Shown one piece after another: positions 51,727 through 61,320 of a DNA stretch of 64,000 nt. Every line of letters starts with the position of its first letter. Position 1 is the stretch's first letter. The DNA is taken from positions 62,001 through 126,000 of the forward strand of contig NZ_LGHZ01000011.1 in the NCBI RefSeq assembly GCF_001266615.1, given 5' to 3'. A program made the translations under genes and the position numbers. Source of the DNA: Kluyvera genomosp. 1. GTDB lineage: Bacteria; Pseudomonadota; Gammaproteobacteria; Enterobacterales; Enterobacteriaceae. Below the pieces are notes generated by a model. The model did not search any database and was not told the DNA's origin. It worked only from the letters and a program-made list of their open reading frames with translations.

Positions 51727-52830
51727 TTATTTTGCGTCGGTTGCGGTGCCGTTAGCGTGCCAGTTGAAGATGCCGAACTCGAAGCCCTTCAGATCGCCTT
51801 TCTCATCCCATGACAGCGGCCCCATCACGGTATCGACAGTGCTGGCTTTCAAGTATTTAGCGATCTCAGCCGGATCGTCTGAGTGGTTCAAACCAGCCTG
51901 CAGAGACTGCAGCGCGGCGTAGGTGGTCCATACGAATGCGCCGCTTGGATCCTGTTTCTTCGCTTTAATCGCATCCACAATCGGTTTGTTCGCCGGAACC
52001 TGATCGTAGTTCTTCGGTTTGGTCACCAGCAGGCCTTCCGCAGAATCGCCAGCAATGTTAGACAGCGACACGTTCGCAACCCCTTCTGGGCCCATGAACT
52101 GGGTTTTCAGACCCGCAGCACGCGCCTGGCGCAAAATCTGCCCCATTTCCGGGTGGTAGCCGCCGAAGTAAACGAAGTCGATATTTTCTTTCTTCAGGCG
52201 TGCGACCAGCGTGGAGAAGTCTTTCTCACCGGCGGTGATACCGTCGAAGAAGACCACGTTAGCCCCGCCCTTCTTCAGACCGTCCTGTACAGAACGCGCC
52301 AGGCCTTCACCATACTGCTGCTTGTCATGCACGATAGCGATGCGCTGCGGCTTCACTTTATCGATGATGTATTTCGCCGCCGTTGGGCCCTGGTCTGAGT
52401 CCAGACCGGTAGTACGCAGAATCAGCTTATAGCCGCGTGCGGTCAGCTCCGGCGCGGTCGCCGCAGGAGTGATCATCAGAATGCCTTCATCTTCATAGAT
52501 ATCAGACGCTGGCTGGGTGGAAGAGGAACACAGGTGGCCAATAACGTACTTGATGCCATCGTTGACGACTTTGTTCGCGACCGCGACCGCTTGTTTCGGG
52601 TCACAGGCATCGTCATATTTAACGATTTCCAGTTTATTGCCTTTGATACCGCCTTTAGCGTTGATATCCGATACCGCTTGTTCTGCGCCGCTGAACTCCT
52701 GATCGCCATACTGCGCAACCGGACCGGACATCGCACCCACGACAGCAACTTTAATATTTTCTGCTAATGCCATATTGCTGAATGCCAGTGCAATACATCC
52801 TGCCAGTAACGCTTTACCCTTCATATTCAT
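51727..52830 (-). CDS. livJ: Leu/Ile/Val periplasmic binding protein LivJ
   Basis: A 367-residue type I periplasmic binding protein with signal peptide [20 protein letters not shown] (cleavage after ALA) and mature start [13 protein letters not shown]. It binds leucine, isoleucine and valine and uses the LivHMGF membrane complex. [12 protein letters not shown] and [16 protein letters not shown] are shared with LivK. The frame reaches 52983, but the start at 52830 gives the exact E. coli length; the 51-codon extension is AT-rich leader. The leader could be an Lrp target by analogy with E. coli. Confidence 0.95.
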   Translation of the reverse strand: MNMKGKALLAGCIALAFSNMALAENIKVAVVGAMSGPVAQYGDQEFSGAEQAVSDINAKGGIKGNKLEIVKYDDACDPKQAVAVANKVVNDGIKYVIGHLCSSSTQPASDIYEDEGILMITPAATAPELTARGYKLILRTTGLDSDQGPTAAKYIIDKVKPQRIAIVHDKQQYGEGLARSVQDGLKKGGANVVFFDGITAGEKDFSTLVARLKKENIDFVYFGGYHPEMGQILRQARAAGLKTQFMGPEGVANVSLSNIAGDSAEGLLVTKPKNYDQVPANKPIVDAIKAKKQDPSGAFVWTTYAALQSLQAGLNHSDDPAEIAKYLKASTVDTVMGPLSWDEKGDLKGFEFGIFNWHANGTATDAK

Positions 52831-53033
52831 CCTGAGGTTCCCCATTGTTATGGTTATTGCATTTGTTGTGATGTTGTTATTTAGCACATTATTCTTATAT
52901 GAAGCGCAAGCTAAGTATAAGATATTAATATTAAGGGATACTGCCTGTGCTTTTGCAGCATACTCTGCTAAAACATACCCCATTTTTATGGAATTGAAAC
53001 GATAATTTTGACGGATTTGTAACGCAAAAATGA

Positions 53034-53062
53034 CAAAAAAAAGCCACCCATCAGAGTGGCTT
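53034..53062 (-). terminator. Terminator of the aminotransferase gene
   Basis: On the minus strand AAGCCAC and GTGGCTT form a 7-bp stem with an 8-base loop, followed by a run of T residues. It follows the aminotransferase stop by about 26 bases, ahead of the livJ promoter. Confidence 0.88.
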
Positions 53063-53088
53063 AATGGCTGGCAAGGTTCAGCAGATAA

Positions 53089-54354
53089 CTATTCCGTCAG
53101 CGCCCGGCGAATCACCTCCAGCGCCTGCTGGAACTGTTTCTCCGGAATGGTGAGTGGGTAAAGGAAACGAATCACGTTACCGTACACACCGCAACTCAAC
53201 AGCAGAACGCCTTCCGCCAGCGCACGTTCCTGGACGAGTTTGGTGAACTCCGGCGACGGCTCGCCACTTTGCGGGTCGATAAACTCTACCGCCACCATCG
53301 AGCCTAAACCGCGGACATCGGCAATCGCCGGGCAGATTTCGCGTGCTTTATTAAGCACTTCGATCAAGTGCTGGCCAAGATGGTTCGCTCGCGTGCACAG
53401 CGCCTCTTCTTCAATAACGTCCAGCACCGCATGCGCTGCGGCTATCGCTAGCGGGTTACCGGCGTAGGTGCCGCCTAAACCGCCCGGTGCTGGTGCGTCC
53501 ATCACCTCCGCGCGTCCGACAACGCCGGAGAGGGGGAAGCCACCGGCCAGGCTTTTAGCCATGGTGATAAGGTCAGGTTTCACGCTGTGATAATCCATGG
53601 CGAACAGCTTGCCGGTGCGGGCAAAACCGGTCTGCACTTCATCAGCGATCAGCAAAATCCCGTGGGTATCGCACAGCGCGCGCAGACCCTGCATAAAATC
53701 AGCGGGTGCGACGTTAAAACCACCTTCACCCTGCACCGGCTCGAGAATAATCGCCGCCACCTGATCGGGTGCGATATCGGCTTTAAAGATATGGGTCAGG
53801 CTTTTCAGCGCCATTTCGGTGGTGACGCCGTGGGCGGCGTTCGGATAAATACCGTGATAGACCGAGCCCGGGAACGGGCCAAAGCCAATTTTATACGGTG
53901 CCACTTTGCCGGTGAGCGCCATGGTCATAAAGGTACGGCCGTGGAAGCCGCCGCCGAAGGTGATAAGCCCTGGGCGTTTGGTGTAGGCGCGGGCAATCTT
54001 CACCGCGTTTTCCACCGCCTCAGCCCCGGTGCTGAAGAAAGCGGTTTTGGCATTCCCCGCGATCGGTGCCGCAGCATTGATACGTTCTGCTAATGATACG
54101 TAGCTTTCATAGGGCACGATTTGATAGGCAGTGTGGGTGAATGCCTTGAGCTGGTTCTCGACGGCAGCAATCACCTGCGGGTGGCGGTGGCCGGTGTTGA
54201 GCACCGCAATCCCAGCGGCAAAATCGATATACTCATTGCCCTCAATATCCCACAGCGTGGCGTTCTCCGCGCGCTCTGCGTAGAAACCGCACATCACGCC
54301 AACGCCGCGTGGCGTTGCCTGTAAACGCCGATGATTCAGTGACTCGTTACTCAC
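53089..54354 (-). CDS. Class III aminotransferase, PuuE/GabT-like (4-aminobutyrate transaminase)
   Basis: A 421-residue PLP-dependent class III aminotransferase, expected to move the amino group of 4-aminobutyrate (or a related omega-amino acid) to 2-oxoglutarate, giving succinate semialdehyde. STGAEAVENAVKIAR, FHGRTFMTMALTGKVAPYK, the PLP aspartate in IADEVQTGFARTG and the PLP lysine in MAKSLAGGFPLSG are present. It is closer to E. coli PuuE (421 residues) than to GabT. The start is taken as GTG at 54354, with CAGGGGG upstream, since it gives the PuuE length and N-terminus SNESLNHRRLQATPRGVG. E. coli has no gene here between livJ and rpoH. No other GABA or putrescine gene is adjacent. Confidence 0.9.
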   Translation of the reverse strand: MSNESLNHRRLQATPRGVGVMCGFYAERAENATLWDIEGNEYIDFAAGIAVLNTGHRHPQVIAAVENQLKAFTHTAYQIVPYESYVSLAERINAAAPIAGNAKTAFFSTGAEAVENAVKIARAYTKRPGLITFGGGFHGRTFMTMALTGKVAPYKIGFGPFPGSVYHGIYPNAAHGVTTEMALKSLTHIFKADIAPDQVAAIILEPVQGEGGFNVAPADFMQGLRALCDTHGILLIADEVQTGFARTGKLFAMDYHSVKPDLITMAKSLAGGFPLSGVVGRAEVMDAPAPGGLGGTYAGNPLAIAAAHAVLDVIEEEALCTRANHLGQHLIEVLNKAREICPAIADVRGLGSMVAVEFIDPQSGEPSPEFTKLVQERALAEGVLLLSCGVYGNVIRFLYPLTIPEKQFQQALEVIRRALTE

Positions 54355-54477
54355 GGTAAACCCCCTGCCGTTAAAAGACGGAAAAATGCGTAGCGCATAT
54401 TCAGTCTTTGCCATCGCCTGCATTAACGCCAGCGGCAAAACGGAAATAAACAGAGGAAAGCGTGATGACGGTAGGAT

Positions 54478-54513
54478 AAAAAAACAAAACCCCCGGATGG
54501 GCATCCAGGGGTT
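54478..54513 (-). terminator. Terminator of rpoH
   Basis: On the minus strand AACCCC-T-GGAT and ATCC-G-GGGGTT pair into a long stem, followed by TTGTTTTTTT. It lies 28 bases after the rpoH stop. Confidence 0.9.
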
Positions 54514-54540
54514 ATCGGAGCGGTGAACTAACCGGCGTGA

Positions 54541-55395
54541 TTAGGCTTCAATCGCCGCACGCAGTTTTTTCATCGCATTCTTTTCAAGCTGACGAACACG
54601 CTCGGCGGAAACGCCATAACGGTCGGCCAGTTCTTGCAGCGTAGACTTGTTGTCTTCGTCCAGCCAGCGGGCGCGAATAATGTCCTGACTACGTTCGTCC
54701 AGACCCTGCATCGCGTCGGTCAGCTTGTTGGCTGCCTGCTCTTCCCAGTTGTCGTCTTCGATGCCATCGGCAAAGTTGGACGATTTGTCCTGCAGATAGA
54801 GCACAGGTGCAACGGCATGGCTTTCTGAGTCATCGTCAGAAGTCATATCAAACGCCATGTCCTGCGCCGCCATACGAGATTCCATCTCGCGGACGTCTTT
54901 GCTGGACACGCCCAGTTCACGGGCCACCATTTCAACTTCATCCTGGTTAAACCAGCCCAGACGCTGCTTGTTTTTACGCAGGTTGAAGAACAGCTTACGC
55001 TGTGCTTTGGTGGTCGCGACTTTGACGATACGCCAGTTACGCAGCACGTATTCGTGAATTTCCGCTTTGATCCAATGCACGGCAAAGGAAACCAGACGGA
55101 CGCCCACTTCTGGGTTAAAACGACGCACCGCTTTCATCAGGCCGATATTGCCTTCCTGAATCAGGTCCGCCTGCGGCAGGCCATAGCCCGAGTAATTACG
55201 AGCAATATGAACAACAAAGCGCAGGTGAGACAGGATCAGCGTTTTAGCTGCTTCCAGATCGCCCTGGTAATGCAGCCGTTCAGCAAGCGCCTTTTCTTCA
55301 TCAGCCGTCAACATCGGCCATGTGTTCGCAGCCCGGATATAGGATTCCAGGTTACCGACAGGGGCTAACGCTAAATTTTGCATTTCTTTGGTCAT
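54541..55395 (-). CDS. rpoH: RNA polymerase heat-shock sigma factor (sigma-32)
   Basis: A 284-residue group 3 sigma-70 factor that directs polymerase to heat-shock promoters. Region 2 includes [20 protein letters not shown], the RpoH box QRKLFFNLR is at 132-140 (a segment tied to chaperone control and core binding), and region 4 ends in [20 protein letters not shown]. The 5' part of the coding sequence is known in E. coli to fold as an RNA thermometer. Upstream lies a sigma-E promoter overlapped by a DnaA box. It is separate from ftsYEX, which ends in its own hairpin. Confidence 0.97.
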   Translation of the reverse strand: MTKEMQNLALAPVGNLESYIRAANTWPMLTADEEKALAERLHYQGDLEAAKTLILSHLRFVVHIARNYSGYGLPQADLIQEGNIGLMKAVRRFNPEVGVRLVSFAVHWIKAEIHEYVLRNWRIVKVATTKAQRKLFFNLRKNKQRLGWFNQDEVEMVARELGVSSKDVREMESRMAAQDMAFDMTSDDDSESHAVAPVLYLQDKSSNFADGIEDDNWEEQAANKLTDAMQGLDERSQDIIRARWLDEDNKSTLQELADRYGVSAERVRQLEKNAMKKLRAAIEA

Positions 55396-55495
55396 TCAAA
55401 TCCTCTCAATTCACTTCATACTGGCGGAGGCTTGCCGATATACGCAACAAACATGCCAGGCTCTATGAGCAACGAGAATATCATCCGCTCTTTTA

Positions 55496-55522
55496 TCAGA
55501 CCGTGAGTTTATCCACAAGTTC
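55496..55522 (-). promoter_or_regulatory. Sigma-E (RpoE) promoter of rpoH
   Basis: On the minus strand GAACTT (55517-55522), exactly 16 bases, then TCTGA (55496-55500) match the sigma-E consensus. It corresponds to the P3 promoter of E. coli rpoH, used at lethal temperatures and under envelope stress, about 100 bases before the start codon. Confidence 0.88.
55509..55517 (+). promoter_or_regulatory. DnaA box in the rpoH promoter
   Basis: TTATCCACA is a perfect DnaA box, lying within the spacer of the sigma-E promoter. DnaA repression of rpoH promoters is known in E. coli. Confidence 0.75.
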
Positions 55523-55594
55523 AATGCAACTGTGTGAATAAATTACGCACAAAATGTGACACGCGATAAGCGCGAGGGCAGAAAGATGGGGTTT

Positions 55595-55634
55595 AAAACG
55601 CATCCCCTGCGGACGTGGGTCGTCGCAGGGGATG
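55595..55634 (-). terminator. Terminator of ftsYEX
   Basis: On the minus strand CATCCCCTGCG and CGCAGGGGATG make a perfect 11-bp stem with a 12-base loop, then CGTTTT. It lies 17 bases beyond the ftsX stop, ahead of the rpoH promoters. Confidence 0.7.
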
Positions 55635-55651
55635 ATTATAACAGAACTTTT

Positions 55652-56710
55652 TTAATCGGGGGTAAAGTGGCGTAAATGTTGGACCGTGGCAAGCCAGGCG
55701 GCCACCCAGCCAATCATCGAGCACAGCAGGAGTAGCAGCAGGCATTCGTCAAACGACAAGCCACTCAGCTCAAACTGGGTACCAAATACCCGCGCCACTT
55801 CCGTCACCGCCGATGACAGACGCATCACCAGAATCTCCGACAGAATCAGCGACAGGAACGCACCGGAGAAGCCCAGCAGCGCGCCACCGTACAGGAACGG
55901 ACGCAGGATAAAACCATCCGTTGCACCAATCAGCTTCTGCACGTTAATGGTGTCACGGCGGGCAAAGATACTCAGACGCACGCTGTTACCAATGACGAGG
56001 AAGACCGCTGCAACCATCAGCACACCAATCATCGCCGATACGCGGCCCACAAGTCCGGTAATGGACGCCAGACGGGAGAACCAGCTGTCATCCATACGCA
56101 CTTCGTTGACGCCCTGAATCTGCGCCACGCGGTCACGTAACGTGTTCAACGCATCGGTAGTCTGGAAATCGATTTTCGGGACAACCACAGCCACGGCAGG
56201 CAGCGGGTTCTCTTCGAGCATATCCAGCGCCCCGCCAAAGCCCGACCAGTTACGGAACTCGCCCAAGGCTTCATCGCGGGAGAGGTAGTTCACTTTATCT
56301 ACGCCCTGCTCGGCCTGTAGCTGCCCAACCACTTTCGCCGCCGCATCGTCATCCAGCGTTTTTTCCAGATAAACCGTGATCTGCGGAGAAGGATAGTACT
56401 GTGAAGCCGCAGTGTTGACGTTCTTGTAAACCATGTAGCAAACGCTCGGCAGCGTCAGAGAGATGGCGATAACCATCACCGTCAGGAAGGTAGCGATAGG
56501 CTTGCTTTTCAGGTCCTGCACCGCGCCCTGCCAGGCATAACGCACCTGCTCATTGAATACGTTGGTTTTACGCGAGTTCGGTTTTGGCGCGGGTTTTCCG
56601 CGCTTCGGCGCATTACGCCCCGTATCGCCAGAAGCCGTTACCGACTTGCGAAAACGGTCAAGACGGCCGCCGAACTGGCGGATTTGATTCATTGCATCAC
56701 GCTTATTCAC
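55652..56710 (-). CDS. ftsX: Cell division protein FtsX
   Basis: A 352-residue inner-membrane protein of the FtsEX divisome complex. A cytoplasmic N-terminal tail of about 70 residues is followed by TM1 ([20 protein letters not shown]), a periplasmic loop (about 100-220) that recruits and activates EnvC and the amidases, and three further helices. The extended tail ([19 protein letters not shown]) is basic and Pro-rich. It overlaps ftsE by eight bases and closes the ftsYEX operon. Confidence 0.96.
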   Translation of the reverse strand: MNKRDAMNQIRQFGGRLDRFRKSVTASGDTGRNAPKRGKPAPKPNSRKTNVFNEQVRYAWQGAVQDLKSKPIATFLTVMVIAISLTLPSVCYMVYKNVNTAASQYYPSPQITVYLEKTLDDDAAAKVVGQLQAEQGVDKVNYLSRDEALGEFRNWSGFGGALDMLEENPLPAVAVVVPKIDFQTTDALNTLRDRVAQIQGVNEVRMDDSWFSRLASITGLVGRVSAMIGVLMVAAVFLVIGNSVRLSIFARRDTINVQKLIGATDGFILRPFLYGGALLGFSGAFLSLILSEILVMRLSSAVTEVARVFGTQFELSGLSFDECLLLLLLCSMIGWVAAWLATVQHLRHFTPD

Positions 56711-57371
56711 CCGTCAAGCCTCCATGCAAGTGACCGTCGCTCAGCGTCAGCATGCGGTATGAACGACGAGAGATGAGATTGATATCGTGCGTCGCCATCA
56801 GCACCGTCACCCCAACGCGGTTAAACTCTTCAAATAGACGCAAAATGCCTTCCGACAGCGCATCATCAAGGTTACCGGTCGGTTCATCCGCCAGCAGTAC
56901 CGCAGGCTTGTTGACCACCGCACGGGCGATCCCCACACGCTGCTGTTCACCGCCGGAGAGCTGAATCGGGAGATTTTTCGCTTTATCGAGCAGGCCGACT
57001 TTATCCAGCGCCGCAGAGACGCGGCGGCGAATATCATCATAGCTTGCACCCGCAATAATCAGCGGGATAGCCACGTTATCAAACACGGTGCGGTCCATCA
57101 GCAGATGGTGATCCTGGAAAATCATGCCGATCTGGCGACGCAAGAACGGCACCTCACGGTTTTGCAGGCGGCTGATATCATGGCCGCTGAACAAAATTTT
57201 CCCGGCGCTTGGCCGTTCGATCCCGCAGATAAGCTTCAGCAGGGTACTTTTACCTGCGCCGGAATGGCCGGTCAGGAATGCCATCTCGCCTGGCTGCAGG
57301 TGAAAAGTCACCCCCTGCAGCGCTTGTCTCCCGCCGAGATAGGCTTTGCTGACGTGTTCAAAGCGAATCAT
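56703..57371 (-). CDS. ftsE: Cell division ATP-binding protein FtsE
   Basis: A 222-residue ABC ATPase partner of FtsX. Walker A is GHSGAGKST, the signature [15 protein letters not shown] and Walker [17 protein letters not shown] cycles of FtsEX drive activation of septal peptidoglycan hydrolases, and FtsE also contacts FtsZ. It starts two bases after the ftsY stop and overlaps ftsX. The length equals E. coli FtsE. Confidence 0.96.
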   Translation of the reverse strand: MIRFEHVSKAYLGGRQALQGVTFHLQPGEMAFLTGHSGAGKSTLLKLICGIERPSAGKILFSGHDISRLQNREVPFLRRQIGMIFQDHHLLMDRTVFDNVAIPLIIAGASYDDIRRRVSAALDKVGLLDKAKNLPIQLSGGEQQRVGIARAVVNKPAVLLADEPTGNLDDALSEGILRLFEEFNRVGVTVLMATHDINLISRRSYRMLTLSDGHLHGGLTGE

Positions 57372-57373
57372 GA

Positions 57374-59104
57374 TTAATCCTCTCGGGCAAAAAGTGCCTC
57401 TATAAAATCGCCCGCTTTAAACGGACGTAAGTCCTCAATACGTTCACCGACGCCGATATAACGAATCGGAATGCCGAACTGATCTGCCACGGAGAATATC
57501 ACCCCGCCTTTGGCAGTTCCGTCGAGTTTGGTCAGCGTGATGCCGGTCAGGCCCACCGCTTCATGGAACAGTTTGGCCTGGCTAATGGCATTTTGCCCGG
57601 TGCTAGCGTCAATCGTCAGCATCACTTCGTGCGGCGCATCGACATCCAGCTTCTTCATCACGCGGACAATTTTCTTCAGTTCTTCCATCAGGTGCGACTT
57701 GTTCTGCAGACGCCCTGCGGTATCGGCAATCAGCACATCCACGTTACGCGCTTTCGCTGCCTGAATGGCATCGAAAATGACCGAGGCAGAATCTGCGCCG
57801 GTATGCTGCGCAATTACTGGAATATTGTTGCGCTCACCCCACACCTGGAGCTGCTCAACTGCCGCCGCACGGAAAGTATCCCCCGCCGCCAGCATCACCG
57901 TTTTACCCTGCTGCTCGAACTGGCGCGCCAGCTTGCCGATGGTGGTGGTTTTACCCACACCGTTGACGCCAACCATCAGAATAACGAACGGCGTTTTGCC
58001 TTCAATATTAAGCGGTTCATCCACTTTTGCGAGGATTTCACCCATTTCATCTTTCAGCAGGCCGTACAGCGCTTCCGCATCTTTAAGCTGTTTACGGCTG
58101 GCCGTTTCGGTCAGGCTGGCGATGATTTTACGGGTGGTATCCACGCCGACGTCGGCAATCAGCAGCTGCTCTTCCAGCTCTTCAAACAGATCATCGTCGA
58201 TTTTCTTGCCACGGAACAGACTGATAAATCCGGAACCGAGGTTTTCTTTGGTTTTTAACAGGCTACGCTTCAGGCGGGCGAAGAAACCTTCTTTGGTCGG
58301 TTTTTCCTGTTCCTGCTGTGCGGCAGGTTCTTCCTCTACCGGCTGTTCTTCGGCTTCTTCACCTGCCGCTTCGTCCTGCGGAGCGGCAGCCAACGCCAGC
58401 GCTTCCAGCTCTTCGTCGCTCAGCTCAGTCTCTTCAGCGTCAGCTTCTTCGGTCGCGACGGTTTCGGCAGCGGCTTCAACTTCAGGTGCAATCACGTCAA
58501 CAACCGGCAGATCTTCGACGCGTACAGGTGCGGTTTCTTCGACAACCGGTGTTTCTTCATCGGCTACGGGAGCGTTGTCTTCAACGACCGGCAGTTCTTC
58601 AACTAATACAGGAGCAAGCTCTTCAACAACCGGAGTTTCTTCCACCGCGGCAGGGGCATTTTCTTCGACAACCGGCAGGTCTTCTACCCGGACAGGCTCT
58701 TCGACGCTCGGCGTTTCTGCGACGACAGTTGGCGCGTTGTCCTCAACCACCGGCAGTTCTTCCACCTGCACCGGAGCAGACTCTTCGGCGACCAGAGGTT
58801 CTTCAACCGCAGAAACGGCTTCTTCAGCACGCACGTGCGATTTTTCGCTTTCCGCTACCTGCTCAGTGACCTCAACCACATCAGCGGCGAAAACTTCACT
58901 TTCTTCAACCGTATGCGCATCGGCATTCTCTTTGGCGGCAACGTCTTCAACCGCTGGCGTTTCAACAACCGTCTCAGGATCAACCGCTGGCGTTTCTAGT
59001 GCCGGCTGTTCTTCAATTTTTTCTTCTGATTCAACAACCTGATCCTGTTCTTTTTGACCAAAGCCCAGCCAGGAAAAAAACCCGCGTTTTTTCTCTTTTG
59101 CCAT
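57374..59104 (-). CDS. ftsY: Signal recognition particle receptor FtsY
   Basis: A 576-residue SRP receptor GTPase that docks ribosome-SRP complexes at the membrane. The N-terminal membrane-binding stretch MAKEKKRGFFSWLGFG is followed by a long acidic A domain (about 20-270), with proline-glutamate repeats at 111-208, and the NG domain (about 275-576) with GVNGVGKTTTIGKLA, DTAGRLQNK and TKLDGTAKGG. E. coli FtsY is 497 residues; the extra length is all in the A domain. The start at 59104 is preferred over the 59152 frame, which adds an uncharacteristic MWRSGAINYQ. It is the first gene of ftsYEX. Confidence 0.95.
   Translation of the reverse strand: MAKEKKRGFFSWLGFGQKEQDQVVESEEKIEEQPALETPAVDPETVVETPAVEDVAAKENADAHTVEESEVFAADVVEVTEQVAESEKSHVRAEEAVSAVEEPLVAEESAPVQVEELPVVEDNAPTVVAETPSVEEPVRVEDLPVVEENAPAAVEETPVVEELAPVLVEELPVVEDNAPVADEETPVVEETAPVRVEDLPVVDVIAPEVEAAAETVATEEADAEETELSDEELEALALAAAPQDEAAGEEAEEQPVEEEPAAQQEQEKPTKEGFFARLKRSLLKTKENLGSGFISLFRGKKIDDDLFEELEEQLLIADVGVDTTRKIIASLTETASRKQLKDAEALYGLLKDEMGEILAKVDEPLNIEGKTPFVILMVGVNGVGKTTTIGKLARQFEQQGKTVMLAAGDTFRAAAVEQLQVWGERNNIPVIAQHTGADSASVIFDAIQAAKARNVDVLIADTAGRLQNKSHLMEELKKIVRVMKKLDVDAPHEVMLTIDASTGQNAISQAKLFHEAVGLTGITLTKLDGTAKGGVIFSVADQFGIPIRYIGVGERIEDLRPFKAGDFIEALFARED
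58481..58774 (-). repeat. Tandem acidic repeats within ftsY
   Basis: Codes residues 111-208 of FtsY. About 3.5 copies of a 26-28-residue unit with the core V-E-(E/D)-LPVVE-(D/E)-NAP and ETP-VVEE are seen; the LPVV core begins at residues 117, 143, 171 and 199. The region is strongly acidic and Pro-rich and lies in the A domain, which is not needed for GTPase function. Confidence 0.85.
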
Positions 59105-59283
59105 TTGCAACCACACTCCCCGCTGATAATTGATGGCGCCACTTCGCCACAATCGACGCGAAGGCTGAAATAATGATGAAATTAGTCGCTTAGTCTACCA
59201 CTTAACTTCCCTGGCTTCACCGCTTTCACCCGGCAGAGCAGATCGCTAGAATAGCAGGCTGAAAGAGCGATCAGAGTGAGCAA

Positions 59284-59880
59284 ATGAAAAAACCAACCTC
59301 CGGCGGCAGTGGCCAGATCCGCATTATTGGCGGGCAGTGGCGCGGCCGTAAACTTCCTGTCCCCGACAGCCCAGGTCTCAGACCCACCACCGACCGCGTG
59401 CGTGAAACCCTTTTTAACTGGCTAGCGCCGTCAATGGTAGACGCCCGCTGTCTGGACTGTTTCGCCGGTAGCGGCGCGTTAGGGCTGGAAGCACTCTCCC
59501 GTTATGCCGCCAGCACGACGCTGCTGGAGATGGAGCGTCACGTTGCTCAGCAGCTGCAAAAAAATCTCGCCACGCTCAAAGCCGAACACGGCAAAGTGGT
59601 GAACACCAACACCCTGACCTACCTTAACCAGAGCGGAACACCGCACGATGTGGTGTTTGTCGATCCACCGTTCCGTAAAGGGCTGCTGGAAGAGACGTTA
59701 AACCTGCTGGAAGCACACGGCTGGCTGGCGGAAAGCGCGCTCATCTACGTTGAAAGCGAAGTGGAAAACGGTATGCCGCCGGTGCCCGCCAGCTGGAGTC
59801 TGCACCGGGAAAAAATCGCCGGCCAGGTTGCTTACCGCCTCTATCATCGTGAAGTGCAGGGAGAAAAGGATGCTGATTAA
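59284..59880 (+). CDS. rsmD: 16S rRNA m2G966 methyltransferase RsmD
   Basis: A 198-residue SAM-dependent methyltransferase that modifies G966 of 16S rRNA in the small subunit head. The SAM motif LDCFAGSGALGLEALSRYA and the catalytic DPPF (in VFVDPPFRKG), the N-methyltransferase signature, are present. It is divergent from ftsY with about 180 bases between starts. Its 3' end overlaps yhhL by 11 bases, suggesting a shared transcript. Confidence 0.96.
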   Translation: MKKPTSGGSGQIRIIGGQWRGRKLPVPDSPGLRPTTDRVRETLFNWLAPSMVDARCLDCFAGSGALGLEALSRYAASTTLLEMERHVAQQLQKNLATLKAEHGKVVNTNTLTYLNQSGTPHDVVFVDPPFRKGLLEETLNLLEAHGWLAESALIYVESEVENGMPPVPASWSLHREKIAGQVAYRLYHREVQGEKDAD

Positions 59881-60151
59881 TCTGGGTCGCTTGTTAATGC
59901 TGTGCGTATGGGGATTTCTGGTGCTGAATGTCATTCAGCCGTTCCCGCGCCCGCTGAATATTTTCGTCAACGTCGCACTGATTTTTATGGTGTTAATGCA
60001 CGGTATGCAGATGGCACTGCTGCAGTCCACGATGCCAAAAGATGGCCCGCAGATGACGTTTGGCGAGAAAGTTCGCATTTTTCTCTTTGGCGTGTTTGAA
60101 CTGTTGGTGTGGCAAAAGAAAACGGCTGCCAGCCTGAAAAAGAAGAAATAA
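59870..60151 (+). CDS. yhhL: DUF1145 inner-membrane protein YhhL
   Basis: A 93-residue membrane protein with two or three hydrophobic segments (MLINLGRLLMLCVWGFLVLN, then PLNIFVNVALIFMVLMHGMQ) and a basic C-terminal tail (KKTAASLKKKK). It belongs to the DUF1145 family; function unknown. The longer frame from 59750 lies inside rsmD and is rejected. The start at 59870 follows GGGAGAAAAGG and overlaps rsmD by 11 bases, as in E. coli. Confidence 0.88.
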   Translation: MLINLGRLLMLCVWGFLVLNVIQPFPRPLNIFVNVALIFMVLMHGMQMALLQSTMPKDGPQMTFGEKVRIFLFGVFELLVWQKKTAASLKKKK

Positions 60152-60188
60152 ACCTGTCGGCCTGGTGAGCGCACCAGGCCAGCATGAC

Positions 60189-60545
60189 CTATTCCGCCTT
60201 AAAATCGACAAATCGCGAGCCTTTATAGCTCAACGTTCCTTTATCCCCGACGGTAAGCTGATGATACTGCTCAGCTTCTACGCGAAAACTCACCTCCAGC
60301 CCGCCCTGTTCAGGCTTAAAGCTGACGTCATAGCGTATTTCACTGCCTGCGGGAACCACCGTCTGCTGACGCGAGCGGCGGTCATTCAGTACTTTTTCCC
60401 TTTTATTGCTCACTACCACCCGCTTTTGCAGCAGCGGCGCGGCGTCGTTATCCATCTTTTCCCGGCGCTGTTGAACGTAGCGAAACGAGGCGGCGATGAC
60501 GATAACCGCCACCACGACGACGAAAAAAAGGGGCATCTTGCTCAT
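60189..60545 (-). CDS. yhhM: DUF2500 membrane-anchored protein YhhM
   Basis: A 118-residue protein with one N-terminal membrane anchor (MSKMPLFFVVVVAVIVIAAS) and a soluble domain outside (YHQLTVGDKGTLSYKGSRFV), of the DUF2500 family. Function unknown. The open frame reaches 60605, but MSKMPLFF at 60545 matches E. coli YhhM. It is convergent with yhhL and divergent from yhhN. Confidence 0.87.
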   Translation of the reverse strand: MSKMPLFFVVVVAVIVIAASFRYVQQRREKMDNDAAPLLQKRVVVSNKREKVLNDRRSRQQTVVPAGSEIRYDVSFKPEQGGLEVSFRVEAEQYHQLTVGDKGTLSYKGSRFVDFKAE

Positions 60546-60685
60546 TTCAGATTCTCTTAAGAATTTACGCAAATCATAGTAAACGGCGCAGTCAGTCATT
60601 GTCATCCTGCATTCCCCACTACTACACTGGACATTCAGGACTGGAAATACCGTACCTATTAAGATAACAGATACAGGGACTTAAT

Positions 60686-61312
60686 ATGCTTTGGTCGTTT
60701 ATCGCAGTGTTCTTTTCCGGGTGGCTCTATGTTGACGCCGCCTACCGTGGCCCAACCTGGCAGCGCTGGGCATTCAAACCTATCACGCTCATTTTACTGC
60801 TGTTTCTTGCGTGGCAGGCACCGATGTTTAACGCTATCAGCTATCTGGTGCTGGCGGGTCTGTGTGCCGCGCTGGTCGGCGATGCGCTAACGCTGCTGCC
60901 ACGACAGCGCATGCTCTATGCGGTGGGGGCCTTTTTCCTTTCGCACCTGCTTTATACCATCTGGTTTGCCGGTCAGTTGACCTTCACCTTCTTCTGGCCG
61001 CTGCCGGTGATATTACTGGTGATTGGCGCGCTGCTGCTAGTCACGATCTGGACAAGGCTGGAAGAGATGCGTCTGCCGGTGCTGGCGTTTGTTGGCATGA
61101 CGCTGGTTATGGTCTGGGTGGCGGGCGAACTGTGGTTCCTGCGCCCAACCGATACCGCGATGTCCGGGTTCTTCGGCGCCGCGCTATTGCTGATTGGCAA
61201 TATTATCTGGCTGGTGAGTCACTATCGTTGTCGCTTCCGCGCGGATACCGCCATTTACGCCGCCTGCTACTTTGCCGGACACTTCTTTATCGTTCGCGCA
61301 CTTTATTTGTAA
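60686..61312 (+). CDS. yhhN: YhhN/TMEM86-family integral membrane protein
   Basis: A 208-residue protein with about seven or eight membrane helices, of the YhhN family. Mammalian members (TMEM86) are lysoplasmalogenases; whether the bacterial protein shares this is unknown. ACAGGGACTTAAT precedes the ATG. It lies just before zntA on the same strand, but the ZntR-marked zntA promoter separates them. The length equals E. coli YhhN. Confidence 0.9.
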   Translation: MLWSFIAVFFSGWLYVDAAYRGPTWQRWAFKPITLILLLFLAWQAPMFNAISYLVLAGLCAALVGDALTLLPRQRMLYAVGAFFLSHLLYTIWFAGQLTFTFFWPLPVILLVIGALLLVTIWTRLEEMRLPVLAFVGMTLVMVWVAGELWFLRPTDTAMSGFFGAALLLIGNIIWLVSHYRCRFRADTAIYAACYFAGHFFIVRALYL

Positions 61313-61320
61313 TTTCCTGC

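Noticed and set aside
52831-52983. 51-codon N-terminal extension of livJ
   Set aside because: AT-rich leader; it would bury the signal peptide. The start at 52830 matches LivJ.
57765-59042. A Ser-rich 425-codon plus-strand frame opposite ftsY
   Set aside because: It comes from the acidic GAA/GAG repeats of ftsY read in reverse, giving low-complexity Ser; no start signal.
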